From: an uncultured Methylococcaceae bacterium
GTDB lineage: Bacteria > Pseudomonadota > Gammaproteobacteria > Methylococcales > Methylomonadaceae
Direction of reading: 5' to 3'
Assembly: GCA_903927955.1 (NCBI GenBank)
Contig: CAIYOW010000028.1
Location: 1 to 47,274, forward strand
DNA length: 47,274 nt
Positions within the stretch are counted from its first letter, which is position 1. Each line of letters starts with the position of its first letter. The position numbers were made by a program, and so were the translations under genes. The notes below the pieces were generated by a model. The model did no database searches and was not told where the DNA came from. It saw nothing but the letters and a program-made list of their open reading frames with translations. Positions 1 to 8,966 of the stretch are shown here, piece by piece.

Positions 1-141
1 CTGATGTTACGAAGCCTGTTGATCGCGGGCATGGCCTGTTCCTACAGCACTTGCCTTTGTGCAACATCAGCCACTGGGCAGAAGCATAACATAGTGGGGA
101 TACCAATGGCTATGGCAGGCTCAACCAGTGCTGTCCGGCAT

Positions 142-170
142 AAAAAAAGCAGCCTTAAGCTGCTTTTTTT
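142..170 (-). terminator. Intrinsic terminator after rplS
   Basis: GCAGC/GCTGC stem flanked by A7 on one side and T8 on the other, 20 bases beyond the rplS stop. The symmetry means it could stop transcription from either side. It closes the rpsP-rimM-trmD-rplS operon. Confidence 0.85.
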
Positions 171-189
171 TATGCCGTAACCGAAAAAC

Positions 190-531
190 TTACAGTTTTT
201 CTTTGATACGTGCGGCCTTACCGGTCAAGTTGCGCAGGTAATACAATTTGGCGCGACGGACGGCACCACGGCGTTTGACTACAATTTCGCTGATCATCGG
301 GCTGTGTGTTTGGAACACACGTTCCACACCCGTGCCATGGGAAATTTTTCTGACTGTGAACGCAGAATTTAAGCCACGGTTACGAATGGCGATCACGATG
401 CCTTCAAAAGCCTGGATCCTTTCGCGTTCGCCTTCTTTTACCCTAACTTGCACAACCACAGTATCGCCTGGGTTAAACTTAGGAATTTGCTTCAGTTGAA
501 GTGCTTCCAATTCATCAATTATATTACTCAT
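190..531 (-). CDS. rplS: 50S ribosomal protein L19
   Basis: Structural protein of the large ribosomal subunit at the interface with the small subunit. The 113-residue product has the family's usual length and typical sequence (start [14 protein letters not shown], then PGDTVVVQV and the basic tail [17 protein letters not shown]). The ATG at 531 is chosen over an upstream in-frame start at 594 because it gives the family N-terminus and is preceded by AAAGGGTG. Its first codons overlap the trmD stop by 8 bases, implying translational coupling. It is the last gene of the four-gene operon and is followed by a strong terminator. Confidence 0.97.
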   Translation of the reverse strand: MSNIIDELEALQLKQIPKFNPGDTVVVQVRVKEGERERIQAFEGIVIAIRNRGLNSAFTVRKISHGTGVERVFQTHSPMISEIVVKRRGAVRRAKLYYLRNLTGKAARIKEKL

Positions 532-1312
532 CACTACACCCTTTAACATCAAGTTCATTTTTAAATTGTTGCAGCAGATTTTCTTGTTCTGCATCCAATT
601 GTTTATTTTTTAACAAATCTGGTCTTTTTTGCCAGGTTCTTCCCAGTGCCTGTTTTAATCGCCAACGGGTTATGTCGGCATGGTTGCCACCAGTCAGCAC
701 CTTGGGCACTGCCCCCCCTGCCAAGTGTTCCGGACGGGTAAAATGCGGGTATTCCAACAAGCCTTCGTTGTACGAATCTTGGTTTGCTGACTGGTCATCA
801 CCCAATACATTGGGCAGCAGGCGGGTGATGCCATCCATAACCACCAGTGCCGCCAATTCGCCGCCACTAATGACATAATCGCCGATTGACCACTCTTCGT
901 CGCAATCCCATTGGATAAAGCGCTCATCAACACCTTCGTACCGCCCCGCCACCAAAACCAATTGCGAAAGCTGCGCCGCCTCACTGAATAAGGCTTGATT
1001 GACAGGCTTGCCTTGGGGACTTAAATAAACGACTTTTACGCCACCCCTTTTTGCGTCATCGGTATTGACGCATTCCGTGCCGCTTTGTTTGGCATCCATC
1101 AACGCATCATGCAGCGGTTGGTATTTCATCACCATGCCCGGACCACCTCCATAAGGGCGATCATCCACCGTCCTATGCCGGTCTTGGGTGTAATCGCGGG
1201 GATTCCATACCGACAATTGCACCAAACCCCGTTCCAGCGCTTTACCCGTCACGCCGTAAGCAACGGCTGCCTTGACCATTTCAGGAAATAACGTGACTAC
1301 ATCAAAGCGCAT
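524..1312 (-). CDS. trmD: tRNA (guanine37-N1)-methyltransferase TrmD
   Basis: Methylates G37 next to the anticodon of tRNAs reading CNN codons, using S-adenosylmethionine, to prevent +1 frameshifting. The product (262 residues from this start) begins [12 protein letters not shown] and contains the SPOUT trefoil-knot region [20 protein letters not shown], where AdoMet binds. The ATG at 1312 matches the family N-terminus; a TTG three codons upstream (1321), directly after the rimM stop, is possible but less likely. It sits between rimM and rplS in the standard ribosome-maturation operon. Confidence 0.96.
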   Translation of the reverse strand: MRFDVVTLFPEMVKAAVAYGVTGKALERGLVQLSVWNPRDYTQDRHRTVDDRPYGGGPGMVMKYQPLHDALMDAKQSGTECVNTDDAKRGGVKVVYLSPQGKPVNQALFSEAAQLSQLVLVAGRYEGVDERFIQWDCDEEWSIGDYVISGGELAALVVMDGITRLLPNVLGDDQSANQDSYNEGLLEYPHFTRPEHLAGGAVPKVLTGGNHADITRWRLKQALGRTWQKRPDLLKNKQLDAEQENLLQQFKNELDVKGCSDE

Positions 1313-1321
1313 ACGAGCCAA

Positions 1322-1828
1322 TCAAAATTCTGGGTCCCAATCGACTATCATTGTGCCGACCGCAAGATCAATGCTTAGTATAGTCTGGCCTTGCAAAAAG
1401 GGAATGGCACGCTCCCGATCGCCGCTTACAATCACCACATCGTTGGCGCCGGTTTCCAACAAGTCTTCAACAACACCTAGCTTAACGCCTTGGCTAGTCT
1501 GGACATTTAGGCCAATCAAATCAGACCAATAATATTCACCTTGCGCTGGTTTGGGCAATTGCTCCTGACGGATAAAAATGTCCCAGCCTACCAAGGCTTC
1601 TGCTTCCGTCCTGCTGTTTATGCCTTTTAACAAAGCTATCAGCACTTTTCCTTGCAATGCCCCGTCAAGCACTTCAACCGACTGGCTACCATCAGCTTTA
1701 CACAACAACCACGGTGAATAACGGATGATGTCTTCGCGGATATCGGTAAAAGAGTAGACTTTAATCCAGCCTTTGATGCCGAACACACCGGAAATTTTTC
1801 CGGCTTTGATAAGCCCTTGTGTTGGCAA
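1322..1828 (-). CDS. rimM: 16S rRNA processing protein RimM
   Basis: Assists maturation of the 30S head by binding protein S19. The 168-residue protein has an N-terminal beta-barrel (AGKISGVFGIKGWIKVYSFTD) and a C-terminal PRC-barrel (YYWSDLIGLNVQTSQG, ending IVDWDPEF). No ATG fits; the likely start is TTG at 1828, six bases after the rpsP stop, without a clear Shine-Dalgarno, so translation may depend on coupling to rpsP. The stop is nearly contiguous with trmD. Confidence 0.95.
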   Translation of the reverse strand: MPTQGLIKAGKISGVFGIKGWIKVYSFTDIREDIIRYSPWLLCKADGSQSVEVLDGALQGKVLIALLKGINSRTEAEALVGWDIFIRQEQLPKPAQGEYYWSDLIGLNVQTSQGVKLGVVEDLLETGANDVVIVSGDRERAIPFLQGQTILSIDLAVGTMIVDWDPEF

Positions 1829-1834
1829 AACAGC

Positions 1835-2086
1835 TTAAGCGGCTGCCTTTAAGGAATCTTTGATCAATTTGGCGACGCGTTCGGAAGGTTGGGCACCTTG
1901 CGATTGCCAGTACTGGATGCGCTCGTTGTCCAAACGCAAGCGTTCTTCGTTGCCACGCGCCAGTGGGTTAAAAAATCCTACGCGTTCGATATAGCGGCCA
2001 TCACGGCTGCTGCGGCTGTCAGTGACAACAACTTGGTAAAAAGGGCGATTTTTTGCACCACCTCTGGAAAGACGAATGGTTACCAT
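1835..2086 (-). CDS. rpsP: 30S ribosomal protein S16
   Basis: Small-subunit ribosomal protein, 83 residues, normal length. Begins [17 protein letters not shown], the family signature, and includes the typical [10 protein letters not shown] segment. GAGGATC lies a few bases before the ATG. First gene of the rpsP-rimM-trmD-rplS operon; its promoter should lie in the AT-rich 2090-2160 stretch, but no element is distinctive enough to call. Confidence 0.97.
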   Translation of the reverse strand: MVTIRLSRGGAKNRPFYQVVVTDSRSSRDGRYIERVGFFNPLARGNEERLRLDNERIQYWQSQGAQPSERVAKLIKDSLKAAA

Positions 2087-2205
2087 CTATGATCCTCAAA
2101 AACTTTCAATAATTATTAATCCGCCTATTCTACGCGAAATTTCTGATATGTGAAGAAATATTGCATAAAAAACCTGCTGTAGGGCATTAGGCTCAAATGC
2201 ACAAA

Positions 2206-2233
2206 ACCCCGCTAAGCCTTGTGGCTTGCGGGG
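2206..2233 (-). terminator. Intrinsic terminator after glnA
   Basis: ACCCCGC...AAGCC / GGCTT...GCGGGGT hairpin with one bulged base, followed in the leftward direction by TTTTG. Lies 45 bases past the glnA stop and separates glnA from the ribosomal operon. Confidence 0.8.
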
Positions 2234-2277
2234 TCTTGATAACCAGCCCGCGCCTGCGCCTGGGGCAGGCTTAAGCC

Positions 2278-3687
2278 TTACAGGCTGTAGTACATATCGT
2301 ATTCAACCGGATGGGTGCTCATACGCAGACGGGTCACTTCTTCCATTTTGAGGGCAATATAGCCATCAATCACGTCATCAGTGAACACGCCGCCACGGGT
2401 CAAGAAGTCACGGTCTTTATCCAAAGCTTCCAGAGCTTGGTCAAGAGCGTGGCAGACTTGTGGAATGGCTTTTTCTTCTTCTGGCGGCAAATCATACAAA
2501 TCTTTGTCCATCGCTTCGCCTGGATGGATTTTGTTTTGGATGCCGTCCAAACCGGCCATTAACATGGCTGAGAAGGCCAAGTAAGGGTTGGCGGTTGAAT
2601 CCGGGAAACGCACTTCAATACGACGGCCTTTAGGGTTGTTGACAAAAGGAATACGGATTGAAGCGGAACGGTTACGCGCGGAATAAGCCAACATAACAGG
2701 GGCTTCGAAGCCGGGCACCAGACGTTTGTAGCTGTTGGTCGAAGCATTGGTGAAGGCGTTGATGGCTTTGGCGTGCTTGATGATACCACCGATATAGTAC
2801 AAAGCCGTTTCGGACAAGCCGCCGTACAGGTCGCCGGTGAACAGGTTGGCGCCGTCTTTAGCCAATGATTGGTGTACGTGCATACCGCTGCCGTTGTCGC
2901 CAACCATCGGTTTTGGCATAAAAGTGGCGGTTTTGCCATAAGCATGGGCAATGTTGGCGACTACATACTTAAGTGTCAACACTTCGTCAGCTTTTTTTAC
3001 CAAGGTGTTGAACCTAACGCCAATTTCACACTGACCGGCAGTCGCCACTTCATGGTGGTGGACTTCGGTTTGCATGCCCATTTGTTCCAGTGTCAAGCAC
3101 ATGGCGGAACGCATGTCTTGCAGTGAATCAACCGGCGGTACGGGGAAGTAGCCGCCTTTTACGCCAGGACGGTGACCAATGTTGCCGTCTTCATAGACTT
3201 TTTCTGAGTTCCAGCCCGCTTCTTCAGAATCTATTTTATAGAAGCTGCCGCTCATATCGACACCCCAACGGATGTCGTCAAAAATGAAAAATTCGTTTTC
3301 TGGGCCAAAAAATGCAGTGTCGGCAAGGCCGGTTGATTGCAGGTAGGCTTCGGCACGTTTTGCCAAGGAACGCGGGTCACGCTCGTAGCCTTGCATGTTT
3401 TTGGGTTCGATGATGTCGCAGCGGATAATCAGGGTGTTTTCATCATAGAAAGGGTCCATGACGGCGGTGTCTGGATCAGGCATCAAGATCATGTCGGATT
3501 CGTTGATGTGCTTCCAACCGGCAATTGAAGAACCGTCAAACATGTTGCCTTCTTCAAAGGTGTCTTCATCAATGGTGTGGGCGGGAAAAGTGACGTGCTG
3601 CTCTTTGCCACGGGTATCGCAAAAACGGAAATCGACGAATTTTACATCGTTTTCTTCAATCATTCTTAGTACGTTTTCAACTGACAT
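2278..3687 (-). CDS. glnA: Glutamine synthetase type I
   Basis: ATP-dependent synthesis of glutamine from glutamate and ammonium, the entry point of nitrogen assimilation; a cytoplasmic dodecamer. The 469-residue length is standard for GSI-beta. Visible motifs: FDGSSIAGW near residue 50, [11 protein letters not shown] (ammonium/glutamate site), the ATP-site segment starting [10 protein letters not shown], and [10 protein letters not shown] near residue 400 with the tyrosine adenylylated by GlnE, so activity control by adenylylation is expected. AGGAGATAATAACA precedes the ATG. Transcription is probably nitrogen-controlled: a sigma-54 promoter match lies 114 bases upstream and an NtrC-type site further out. 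glnK-amtB lies 2.5 kb away. Confidence 0.98.
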   Translation of the reverse strand: MSVENVLRMIEENDVKFVDFRFCDTRGKEQHVTFPAHTIDEDTFEEGNMFDGSSIAGWKHINESDMILMPDPDTAVMDPFYDENTLIIRCDIIEPKNMQGYERDPRSLAKRAEAYLQSTGLADTAFFGPENEFFIFDDIRWGVDMSGSFYKIDSEEAGWNSEKVYEDGNIGHRPGVKGGYFPVPPVDSLQDMRSAMCLTLEQMGMQTEVHHHEVATAGQCEIGVRFNTLVKKADEVLTLKYVVANIAHAYGKTATFMPKPMVGDNGSGMHVHQSLAKDGANLFTGDLYGGLSETALYYIGGIIKHAKAINAFTNASTNSYKRLVPGFEAPVMLAYSARNRSASIRIPFVNNPKGRRIEVRFPDSTANPYLAFSAMLMAGLDGIQNKIHPGEAMDKDLYDLPPEEEKAIPQVCHALDQALEALDKDRDFLTRGGVFTDDVIDGYIALKMEEVTRLRMSTHPVEYDMYYSL

Positions 3688-3800
3688 TGTTATTATCTCC
3701 TGTTTTTTTAAAAGTCAATGTTATGTCCAACACCCGTAACGATACATTTTTTTGTGGCGTTAGCCAATAAAAAATCTTCGCCGCACCTGGTATATTTTTA

Positions 3801-3816
3801 AGCCATTGCCGTGCCA
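3801..3816 (-). promoter_or_regulatory. Sigma-54 promoter of glnA
   Basis: On the minus strand this reads TGGCACGGCAATGGCT, matching the -24/-12 consensus TGGCAC-R-N4-TTGCW at all but one position, with invariant GG and GC at correct spacing. Predicted transcript start is near 3789, leaving a leader of about 100 bases before the glnA ATG at 3687. RpoN-dependent glnA transcription is well established in proteobacteria. Confidence 0.85.
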
Positions 3817-3972
3817 CAAAGAACATTGGGGGTAAAATAGCCTAACCCTCGAACCCTCTAAATTTAGGCGGACATCGAGCCAAGCGGACTTAGACCACGC
3901 CTGTTAAGGCATCTGGCACGTTGCCGATACGCAACAGCGCTTGCACCCATTTAAGCAGGTATCCCCATAAAA

Positions 3973-3989
3973 TGCACCATACCAGTGCA
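3973..3989. promoter_or_regulatory. NtrC-type enhancer site between glnA and porin
   Basis: TGCACCATACCAGTGCA has perfect 5-bp inverted arms TGCAC/GTGCA around 7 bases, matching the NtrC consensus TGCAC-N7-GTGCA closely. It lies about 160 bases upstream of the glnA -24 element and about 65-75 bases upstream of the candidate -24 element of the rightward porin gene, both workable enhancer distances. Binding is inferred from sequence only. Confidence 0.7.
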
Positions 3990-4053
3990 GACCAACATTG
4001 CCGCACAGCCACAATAAAATAACAAACTATTGTTTTATATTGTTTTTAATAAT

Positions 4054-4069
4054 TGGTACAATTTATGCA
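4054..4069 (+). promoter_or_regulatory. Candidate sigma-54 promoter of porin gene
   Basis: TGGTACAATTTATGCA keeps the invariant GG (-24) and GC (-12) with correct spacing and differs from consensus at two other positions. Predicted start near 4080 gives a 90-base leader before the ATG at 4170. A second look-alike, TGGCACATTTTTTACA at 4100, loses the -12 GC and is less likely. Confidence 0.55.
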
Positions 4070-4169
4070 TACTCAGTTGTAGTTGTTTTTAAAGCCATCT
4101 GGCACATTTTTTACATGGTTGTATTTTAACAACACACACTATTCAATCCTAAGCAAGGGGAACCTGAAA

Positions 4170-5531
4170 ATGAAAATTAACGCAACACGCAAAAGCCATC
4201 TTTTAAAAGTGGCCGTCGGAAGCATCCTATTTACAGGTATGGCAACTAACGCCAGTGCAGACGGTTTTTTCAAACAAGCTGAAAATGTGTTTGACCATTA
4301 TGGCGTTGTAGTCGGCGGCTGGGCCAATGCCGGTATCACTTACAACGGCAACCAACCCTCAAACAATTTTAACGGGCCGGTGACTTTTGGTGACCGTTCC
4401 AGTGAGTTTCAGGTCAACCAGTTAAACTTGTATGTGCAAAAAGCGGTTGCTACTGAGGGCAAAGCATGGGATTTCGGCGGTCGCTTTGACTTTATGTACG
4501 GCTCTGACTCCATTTTCACCCAAGCTTATGGTGTACCTTCTTACGATGTCAACACTGGCGCTTCCATGCAACGCAACAACTGGGACTTAAACTTCCTGGG
4601 CAGTGGTAGCAACCGTTTTTACGATATTGCTTTGCCGCAAGCGTATTTAGAAACCTACGTGCCAATTGGCACGGGCTTAAACCTAAAAGTGGGCCATTTT
4701 TATACACCCATCGGTTATGAATCTGTACCCGCGCCGGACAACTTCTTCTACACCCATGCTTATACCATGCAATACGGTGAGCCTTTCACACACACCGGTA
4801 TCTTAGGTAACTATAATATCAATAGTAACTGGGCTGCAATGGGCGGCTTGTTGACCGGCAGCGGCACGGGTGGCTGGGATGGTGGTTTTGACAGACAAAT
4901 GGGCAACTGGTCCGGGATAATGGGTGCCACTTACACCACTACCGATAAAGCGACCTCTCTGAATATCGCCGGCACCTACGGCGACAGCACCGAATCCAGC
5001 AAATACACCAAGCCATCTCCTTGGGCAATGTATAGTATTGTATTAAAACACAATATCGGCACAAAAACCCATTTGATCTTACAACATGACCATGGTTTTG
5101 CTGACAATGCATTAGTCGCTGCTGGCGTTAGGGATGCTGAATGGTATGGCATCAACTCACATTTGTACTATGATGTCAATGATAAACTGACCGCCGGTAT
5201 CCGTGCCGAGTGGTTCCGCGACCAAAATGGCTTAAGGGTATGTTCACCAGGTCGCGTGGGCGCCGCCGCTGATAATTCAGGCGGCAACTATGCCACTAAC
5301 AACACTTTTGGTGCCACATGCGGTTCAGGCGCAACCTATTATGAATTTACCGCTGGGATAACTTGGAAACCATTGCCTTGGCTAAGACTGCGCCCTAACG
5401 TCCGCTACGATATCGTTGGCGATGCCCATGGATACTCACCTTTTGTCATCCATGGCAACTCTACTGCGACAGGCGCCAGCACAGTTAACGATCAAATCAC
5501 CTTCTCAAACGATTTCACGGTAACTTTCTAA
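4170..5531 (+). CDS. Outer-membrane beta-barrel porin (BBP2/DUF1597-like)
   Basis: Predicted outer-membrane channel, 453 residues. The start at 4170 is chosen because AAGGGGAA precedes it and it gives a clean signal peptide, MKINATRKSHLLKVAVGSIL... cleaved after NASA; an upstream in-frame ATG at 4083 would add 29 residues with no signal logic. The mature part is rich in Gly, Asn, Tyr and aromatic-ended alternating strands (for example GGRFDFMYGSDSIF, LKVGHFYTPIGYESV), and ends with FSNDFTVTF, an aromatic C-terminal residue recognised by the BAM machinery. The family assignment is from overall pattern. Its sigma-54 promoter match and NtrC-type site suggest uptake of a nitrogen source, but the substrate cannot be read from the sequence. 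Confidence 0.8.
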   Translation: MKINATRKSHLLKVAVGSILFTGMATNASADGFFKQAENVFDHYGVVVGGWANAGITYNGNQPSNNFNGPVTFGDRSSEFQVNQLNLYVQKAVATEGKAWDFGGRFDFMYGSDSIFTQAYGVPSYDVNTGASMQRNNWDLNFLGSGSNRFYDIALPQAYLETYVPIGTGLNLKVGHFYTPIGYESVPAPDNFFYTHAYTMQYGEPFTHTGILGNYNINSNWAAMGGLLTGSGTGGWDGGFDRQMGNWSGIMGATYTTTDKATSLNIAGTYGDSTESSKYTKPSPWAMYSIVLKHNIGTKTHLILQHDHGFADNALVAAGVRDAEWYGINSHLYYDVNDKLTAGIRAEWFRDQNGLRVCSPGRVGAAADNSGGNYATNNTFGATCGSGATYYEFTAGITWKPLPWLRLRPNVRYDIVGDAHGYSPFVIHGNSTATGASTVNDQITFSNDFTVTF

Positions 5532-5542
5532 GCCATCCATCA

Positions 5543-5568
5543 CAAGCCAAGGATTTCCCCTTGGCTTG
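5543..5568 (+). terminator. Perfect 10-bp hairpin after porin gene
   Basis: CAAGCCAAGG / CCTTGGCTTG with loop ATTTCC, 12 bases after the stop. No U-run follows, so it probably stabilises the mRNA end or acts with the terminator just downstream. Confidence 0.5.
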
Positions 5569-5576
5569 CACAAACC

Positions 5577-5612
5577 AAAAATGCGCCTCTCTAACACGGG
5601 CGCATTTTTTTT
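5577..5612 (+). terminator. Intrinsic terminator after porin gene
   Basis: AAAAATGCGCC / GGCGCATTTTT hairpin followed by a T8 run. It also faces the end of the leftward gene at 5628, whose transcript would meet the A-run side, so it can serve both convergent genes. Confidence 0.85.
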
Positions 5613-5627
5613 GCCCGCCGCCCAGTA

Positions 5628-5945
5628 CTAAGCATCGCATCTGAATGCCTTGGCTATCACCATGCCATTAAACGCCCCAACACCCTGCAACTGCACGACA
5701 ACCACATGCGTAGCCGCAAGCTCATGCGCCTTGATTAACACTGCATGATGGGCTATCACCCGACAATCTGTGTTTTTTCCGTAGCCAGAATCTGCCTGTA
5801 TATCGGCAACAAATTTGCAAGTCACCACCTCGTGCGCGTCGGCAATGACAGGCTGAGCGTTGGCTGAAAATGGCAGCCAGCAAGCCAGTACACAAAGCCA
5901 GGTAAATCCGCACCCAGCTAATTTTTTCCTCTTGATAGCAATCAT
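5628..5945 (-). CDS. Small secreted protein, DUF4156-like
   Basis: 105 residues with an N-terminal signal peptide (basic start MIAIKRKKLAG, hydrophobic core, likely cleavage after SANA). The mature part has Cys residues in VVTCKFVADI, in KNTDCRV and near the end in KAFRC, around the segment IKAHELAATHVVVVQ. This Cys / KAxELxATHVV / (Y/F)RC layout resembles the DUF4156 periplasmic lipoprotein family, though no lipobox is seen. GTGAGGTGAGGTT precedes the ATG, a strong ribosome site. Function unknown. It is leftward, divergent from glnK, with a 62-codon ORF just upstream. Confidence 0.7.
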   Translation of the reverse strand: MIAIKRKKLAGCGFTWLCVLACWLPFSANAQPVIADAHEVVTCKFVADIQADSGYGKNTDCRVIAHHAVLIKAHELAATHVVVVQLQGVGAFNGMVIAKAFRCDA

Positions 5946-5949
5946 AACC

Positions 5950-6138
5950 TCACCTCACAAACAATAAGCCAAAAAACACCGCTAGCATAATAATTTGTTT
6001 CGATTCGAAAGTAAATATAAATGCACCATAACAGAGCGACAATGGCACTATCAATTCACTATTGGTGCGGGCAAAAACAAACCAAGCCGCTTTTATGGGG
6101 TCAGTGAAAGCTAATAGGCGCTGAATAAATATTGGCAC
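5950..6138 (-). CDS. Possible 62-residue membrane peptide
   Basis: An open frame from a GTG at 6138 to a TGA four bases before the next ATG. The peptide has two hydrophobic stretches (SELIVPLSLCYGAFIFTF and IIMLAVFFGLLFV), compatible with a two-helix membrane peptide. Against it: the ribosome site is poor and the 5' end overlaps the sigma-54 promoter of glnK on the other strand. Tight spacing to the downstream secreted protein is the best argument for reality. Confidence 0.3.
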   Translation of the reverse strand: MPIFIQRLLAFTDPIKAAWFVFARTNSELIVPLSLCYGAFIFTFESKQIIMLAVFFGLLFVR

Positions 6139-6148
6139 ACTCCATGCT
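6133..6148 (+). promoter_or_regulatory. Sigma-54 promoter of glnK-amtB
   Basis: TGGCACACTCCATGCT matches TGGCAC-R-N4-TTGCW with one mismatch and correct GG/GC spacing. It ends 40 bases before the glnK ATG. Upstream half-sites TGCACCA (6022) and TTGGTGC (6062) resemble NtrC half-sites but do not form a properly spaced palindrome. Confidence 0.85.
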
Positions 6149-6170
6149 TGATTTTTCTTTGAGTCATTAA

Positions 6171-6527
<357 letters not shown>

Positions 6528-6544
6528 TCATTCAGGGGGACTTC

Positions 6545-8002
6545 ATGAAACAACTTATAACTATTTTCGCACTGACTACCTTATTGTGTTTTTCCGGTGT
6601 TTCGTCGGCTGAAGAAACAGTCACTACAGTGACAGAAACAGTTACTGCCGTAACCGCACCTGCGGCGGAAGCGCCTGCCGCTGCCCCCGTCATGACTATG
6701 AACAAAGGTGACATGGCTTGGATGATCGTCGCCACTGTTCTGGTCATCCTGATGGTAATTCCTGGCTTGGCACTGTTTTACGGCGGCATGGTGCGCAGCA
6801 AAAACATGCTGTCCATTTTAATGCAAGTGTTTGTCATCTTCTCAATGATGGCGGTGCTATGGGCGGTTTATGGTTATAGCGTGGCATTTACTGAAGGCAC
6901 GCCATTCTTTGGTGGTTTCAGCAAGCTGTTCTTGGCGGGCATTACGCCTGATTCGCTTGCCACCACGTTCAGCAAAGGCGCTTATATACCCGAATACATG
7001 TATGTGGCTTTCCAATTGACCTTTGCCGCCATTACACCAGCATTAATCATTGGTTCTTTTGCGGAACGGGTCAAATTCTCAGCCATTCTATTGTTTATGC
7101 TGATTTGGTTCACTTTTGCTTACTTGCCTATGGCGCACATGGTCTGGTACTGGGCCGGCCCTGACGCTTACACCGATGCGGCGGCTGGCGAAAAAGCCTT
7201 GGCTACGGCTGGCTTCTTGTTCCAAAAAGGCGCGTTGGATTTTGCCGGTGGGACAGTGGTACATATCAACGCCGGTATTGCCGGTTTGATTGGCTGTTTG
7301 ATGGTTGGTAAACGTATTGGCTTCAACAAAGAATCGTTGGCACCACACAGCGTCACCATGACCATGATCGGTGCGTCTTTGCTATGGGTGGGCTGGTTCG
7401 GCTTTAATGTTGGCTCCAATTTGGAAGCCAACGGCTTGGCGGCATTGGTTTTCGTCAACACTTTATTGGCTAGTGCTGCGGCAACCTTATCTTGGATGGG
7501 TGCCGAATGGCTGATACGCGGCAAACCTAGTATGTTGGGCGCTGCTTCTGGTGCCATTGCTGGTTTGGTTGCCATTACCCCTGCTTGCGGTTGGGCCGGC
7601 CCTATGGGTTCTATTTTCTTAGGCTTAGTGGTCGGCGCGGTGTGTTTCTGGTCGGTGACTGGCCTGAAAAGCCTGTTGGGTTACGATGACTCTTTGGATG
7701 CTTTTGGCGTGCATGGTGTAGGCGGTATTATCGGTGCGTTGGGCACTGCAGTGGTTGCCAACCCTGCCTTGGGCGGCACCGGTGTTTGGGATTATGTGAC
7801 CAACAGCGTGGCTGAATATAACTTTGTCGCCCAATTGACTAGCCAAGCATGGGGGGTAGCGGTGGCTCTAGTTTGGTCGGGGCTGATTTCATTCATTGCC
7901 TTTAAACTGGTCGATATGCTGATTGGGCTGCGTGTGCCTGAAGATGCTGAACGCGAAGGTTTGGATATTGCCGAGCATGGCGAATCGGCTTACCATTATT
8001 GA
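6545..8002 (+). CDS. amtB: Ammonium transporter AmtB
   Basis: Inner-membrane trimeric ammonium channel. 485 residues: signal peptide ending VSSA, an Ala/Thr/Pro-rich linker, then eleven predicted membrane helices starting at GDMAWMIVATVLV. The pore histidines lie in GGTVVHINAGIAGL and DAFGVHGVGGIIGA, and the external aromatic region is FYGGMVRSKN / WYWAGPD. GGGGGA precedes the start. Co-transcribed with glnK, which is expected to plug the pore when nitrogen is plentiful. Confidence 0.97.
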   Translation: MKQLITIFALTTLLCFSGVSSAEETVTTVTETVTAVTAPAAEAPAAAPVMTMNKGDMAWMIVATVLVILMVIPGLALFYGGMVRSKNMLSILMQVFVIFSMMAVLWAVYGYSVAFTEGTPFFGGFSKLFLAGITPDSLATTFSKGAYIPEYMYVAFQLTFAAITPALIIGSFAERVKFSAILLFMLIWFTFAYLPMAHMVWYWAGPDAYTDAAAGEKALATAGFLFQKGALDFAGGTVVHINAGIAGLIGCLMVGKRIGFNKESLAPHSVTMTMIGASLLWVGWFGFNVGSNLEANGLAALVFVNTLLASAAATLSWMGAEWLIRGKPSMLGAASGAIAGLVAITPACGWAGPMGSIFLGLVVGAVCFWSVTGLKSLLGYDDSLDAFGVHGVGGIIGALGTAVVANPALGGTGVWDYVTNSVAEYNFVAQLTSQAWGVAVALVWSGLISFIAFKLVDMLIGLRVPEDAEREGLDIAEHGESAYHY

Positions 8003-8134
8003 TTGGGGCTAATTATTGGGCTTAGCGCAATGCAAGGCTTTGTTGCTACTTCGTAGCGCTTTCACATAGGGTCGGTAACGACTGCCAAAAGCACGGGAAA
8101 GCCATTCCGCCTGCTCTTATTGTGACACCTCACT

Positions 8135-8165
8135 AAAAAACGGATGCCTTGCGCATCCGTTTTTC
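8135..8165 (+). terminator. Intrinsic terminator after amtB
   Basis: AAAACGGATGC / GCATCCGTTTT stem with loop CTTGC and a trailing T-run, about 130 bases beyond the amtB stop. The intervening 8003-8134 holds no convincing gene. Confidence 0.85.
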
Positions 8166-8247
8166 TTTCTGCCCTGCTTACGGAAAGCCGATAGGGTGGC
8201 CTGTAAGGAAATGCATTATAATTGAACCATTTCAATCTTATTAATGG

Positions 8248-8829
8248 ATGCCCATGTTACATAAACCCGCCAACACTAGCGTTGAGATTAATCAATTGAT
8301 GCAAACGCGTTGGAGTCCACGCGCTTTTGACCCTGATAAAGCGATTGATCAGGATGATCTGACTGCGTTGCTGGAAGCCGCCCGCTGGACACCTTCGTGT
8401 TTTAATGACCAGCCTTGGCGTTTTGTGGTCTGCGCCAAAGAGACTGATACTTTAAATTGGCAGCAAGCGTTTTCTATCCTTGCAGAAAAAAATCAGCAAT
8501 GGGCAAAAAATGCCCCTATACTGATAGTGGCTTCTGCAATGGACAATTTTACCCACAACGGCAATCCGAATCGTCATGCCCAATACGATACTGGCGCGGC
8601 CTGTTTAAGCATTAGCTTGCAAGCCACCGCATTAGGCTTGGTGGTGCATCAGATGGGTGGTTTTGATACCGACAAGGCAAAGGAGCTTTTTTTGCTACCG
8701 GCTGACTGCACGCCGATGAGTGTATTGGCGGTGGGTTATCAGGCAGACCCAAGCACGCTGGGCGATGACTTTATTCAAGCAGAATTGGCGGTGCGCTCGC
8801 GTAAGGCATTGGAGCAAATAGCAAGGTAG
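8248..8829 (+). CDS. Nitroreductase-family flavoprotein
   Basis: FMN-dependent NAD(P)H oxidoreductase of the nitroreductase fold, 193 residues. N-terminal signature MQTRWSPRAFDPDKAI followed by LLEAARWTPSCFNDQPWRFVV is the FMN phosphate-binding region; the central YDTGAACLSISLQATALGLVVHQMGGFD is typical. Start is either the ATG at 8248 or the one at 8254 (MLHKPANT); neither has a strong ribosome site. Physiological substrate unknown: quinones, nitroaromatics or other electrophiles are possible. It stands alone between terminators but adjoins the azoreductase/dioxygenase group, convergent with it. Confidence 0.88.
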   Translation: MPMLHKPANTSVEINQLMQTRWSPRAFDPDKAIDQDDLTALLEAARWTPSCFNDQPWRFVVCAKETDTLNWQQAFSILAEKNQQWAKNAPILIVASAMDNFTHNGNPNRHAQYDTGAACLSISLQATALGLVVHQMGGFDTDKAKELFLLPADCTPMSVLAVGYQADPSTLGDDFIQAELAVRSRKALEQIAR

Positions 8830-8966
8830 CCTTGATGAAGCATGGCGGAATCTGGGGCTTAGCTGCACAGTTGCCACCGTTACGTCACGCTACGCAACAA
8901 TCAGGCTTCGACTACGCCCAGCCAATGTGTCGTGTAATGTTAGCCAGTAAATATTGGCCTGCCAAA

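Noticed and set aside
1-180. Open plus frame and inverted repeat CTGATGTT/AACATCAG at the left edge
   Set aside because: No start signal or protein-like composition, and the frame runs through the terminator; the 8-bp arms are 54 bases apart and may be chance.
4100-4115. Second sigma-54-like sequence TGGCACATTTTTTACA before the porin
   Set aside because: The -12 GC is AC, a change at an invariant position; the 4054 site is the better candidate.
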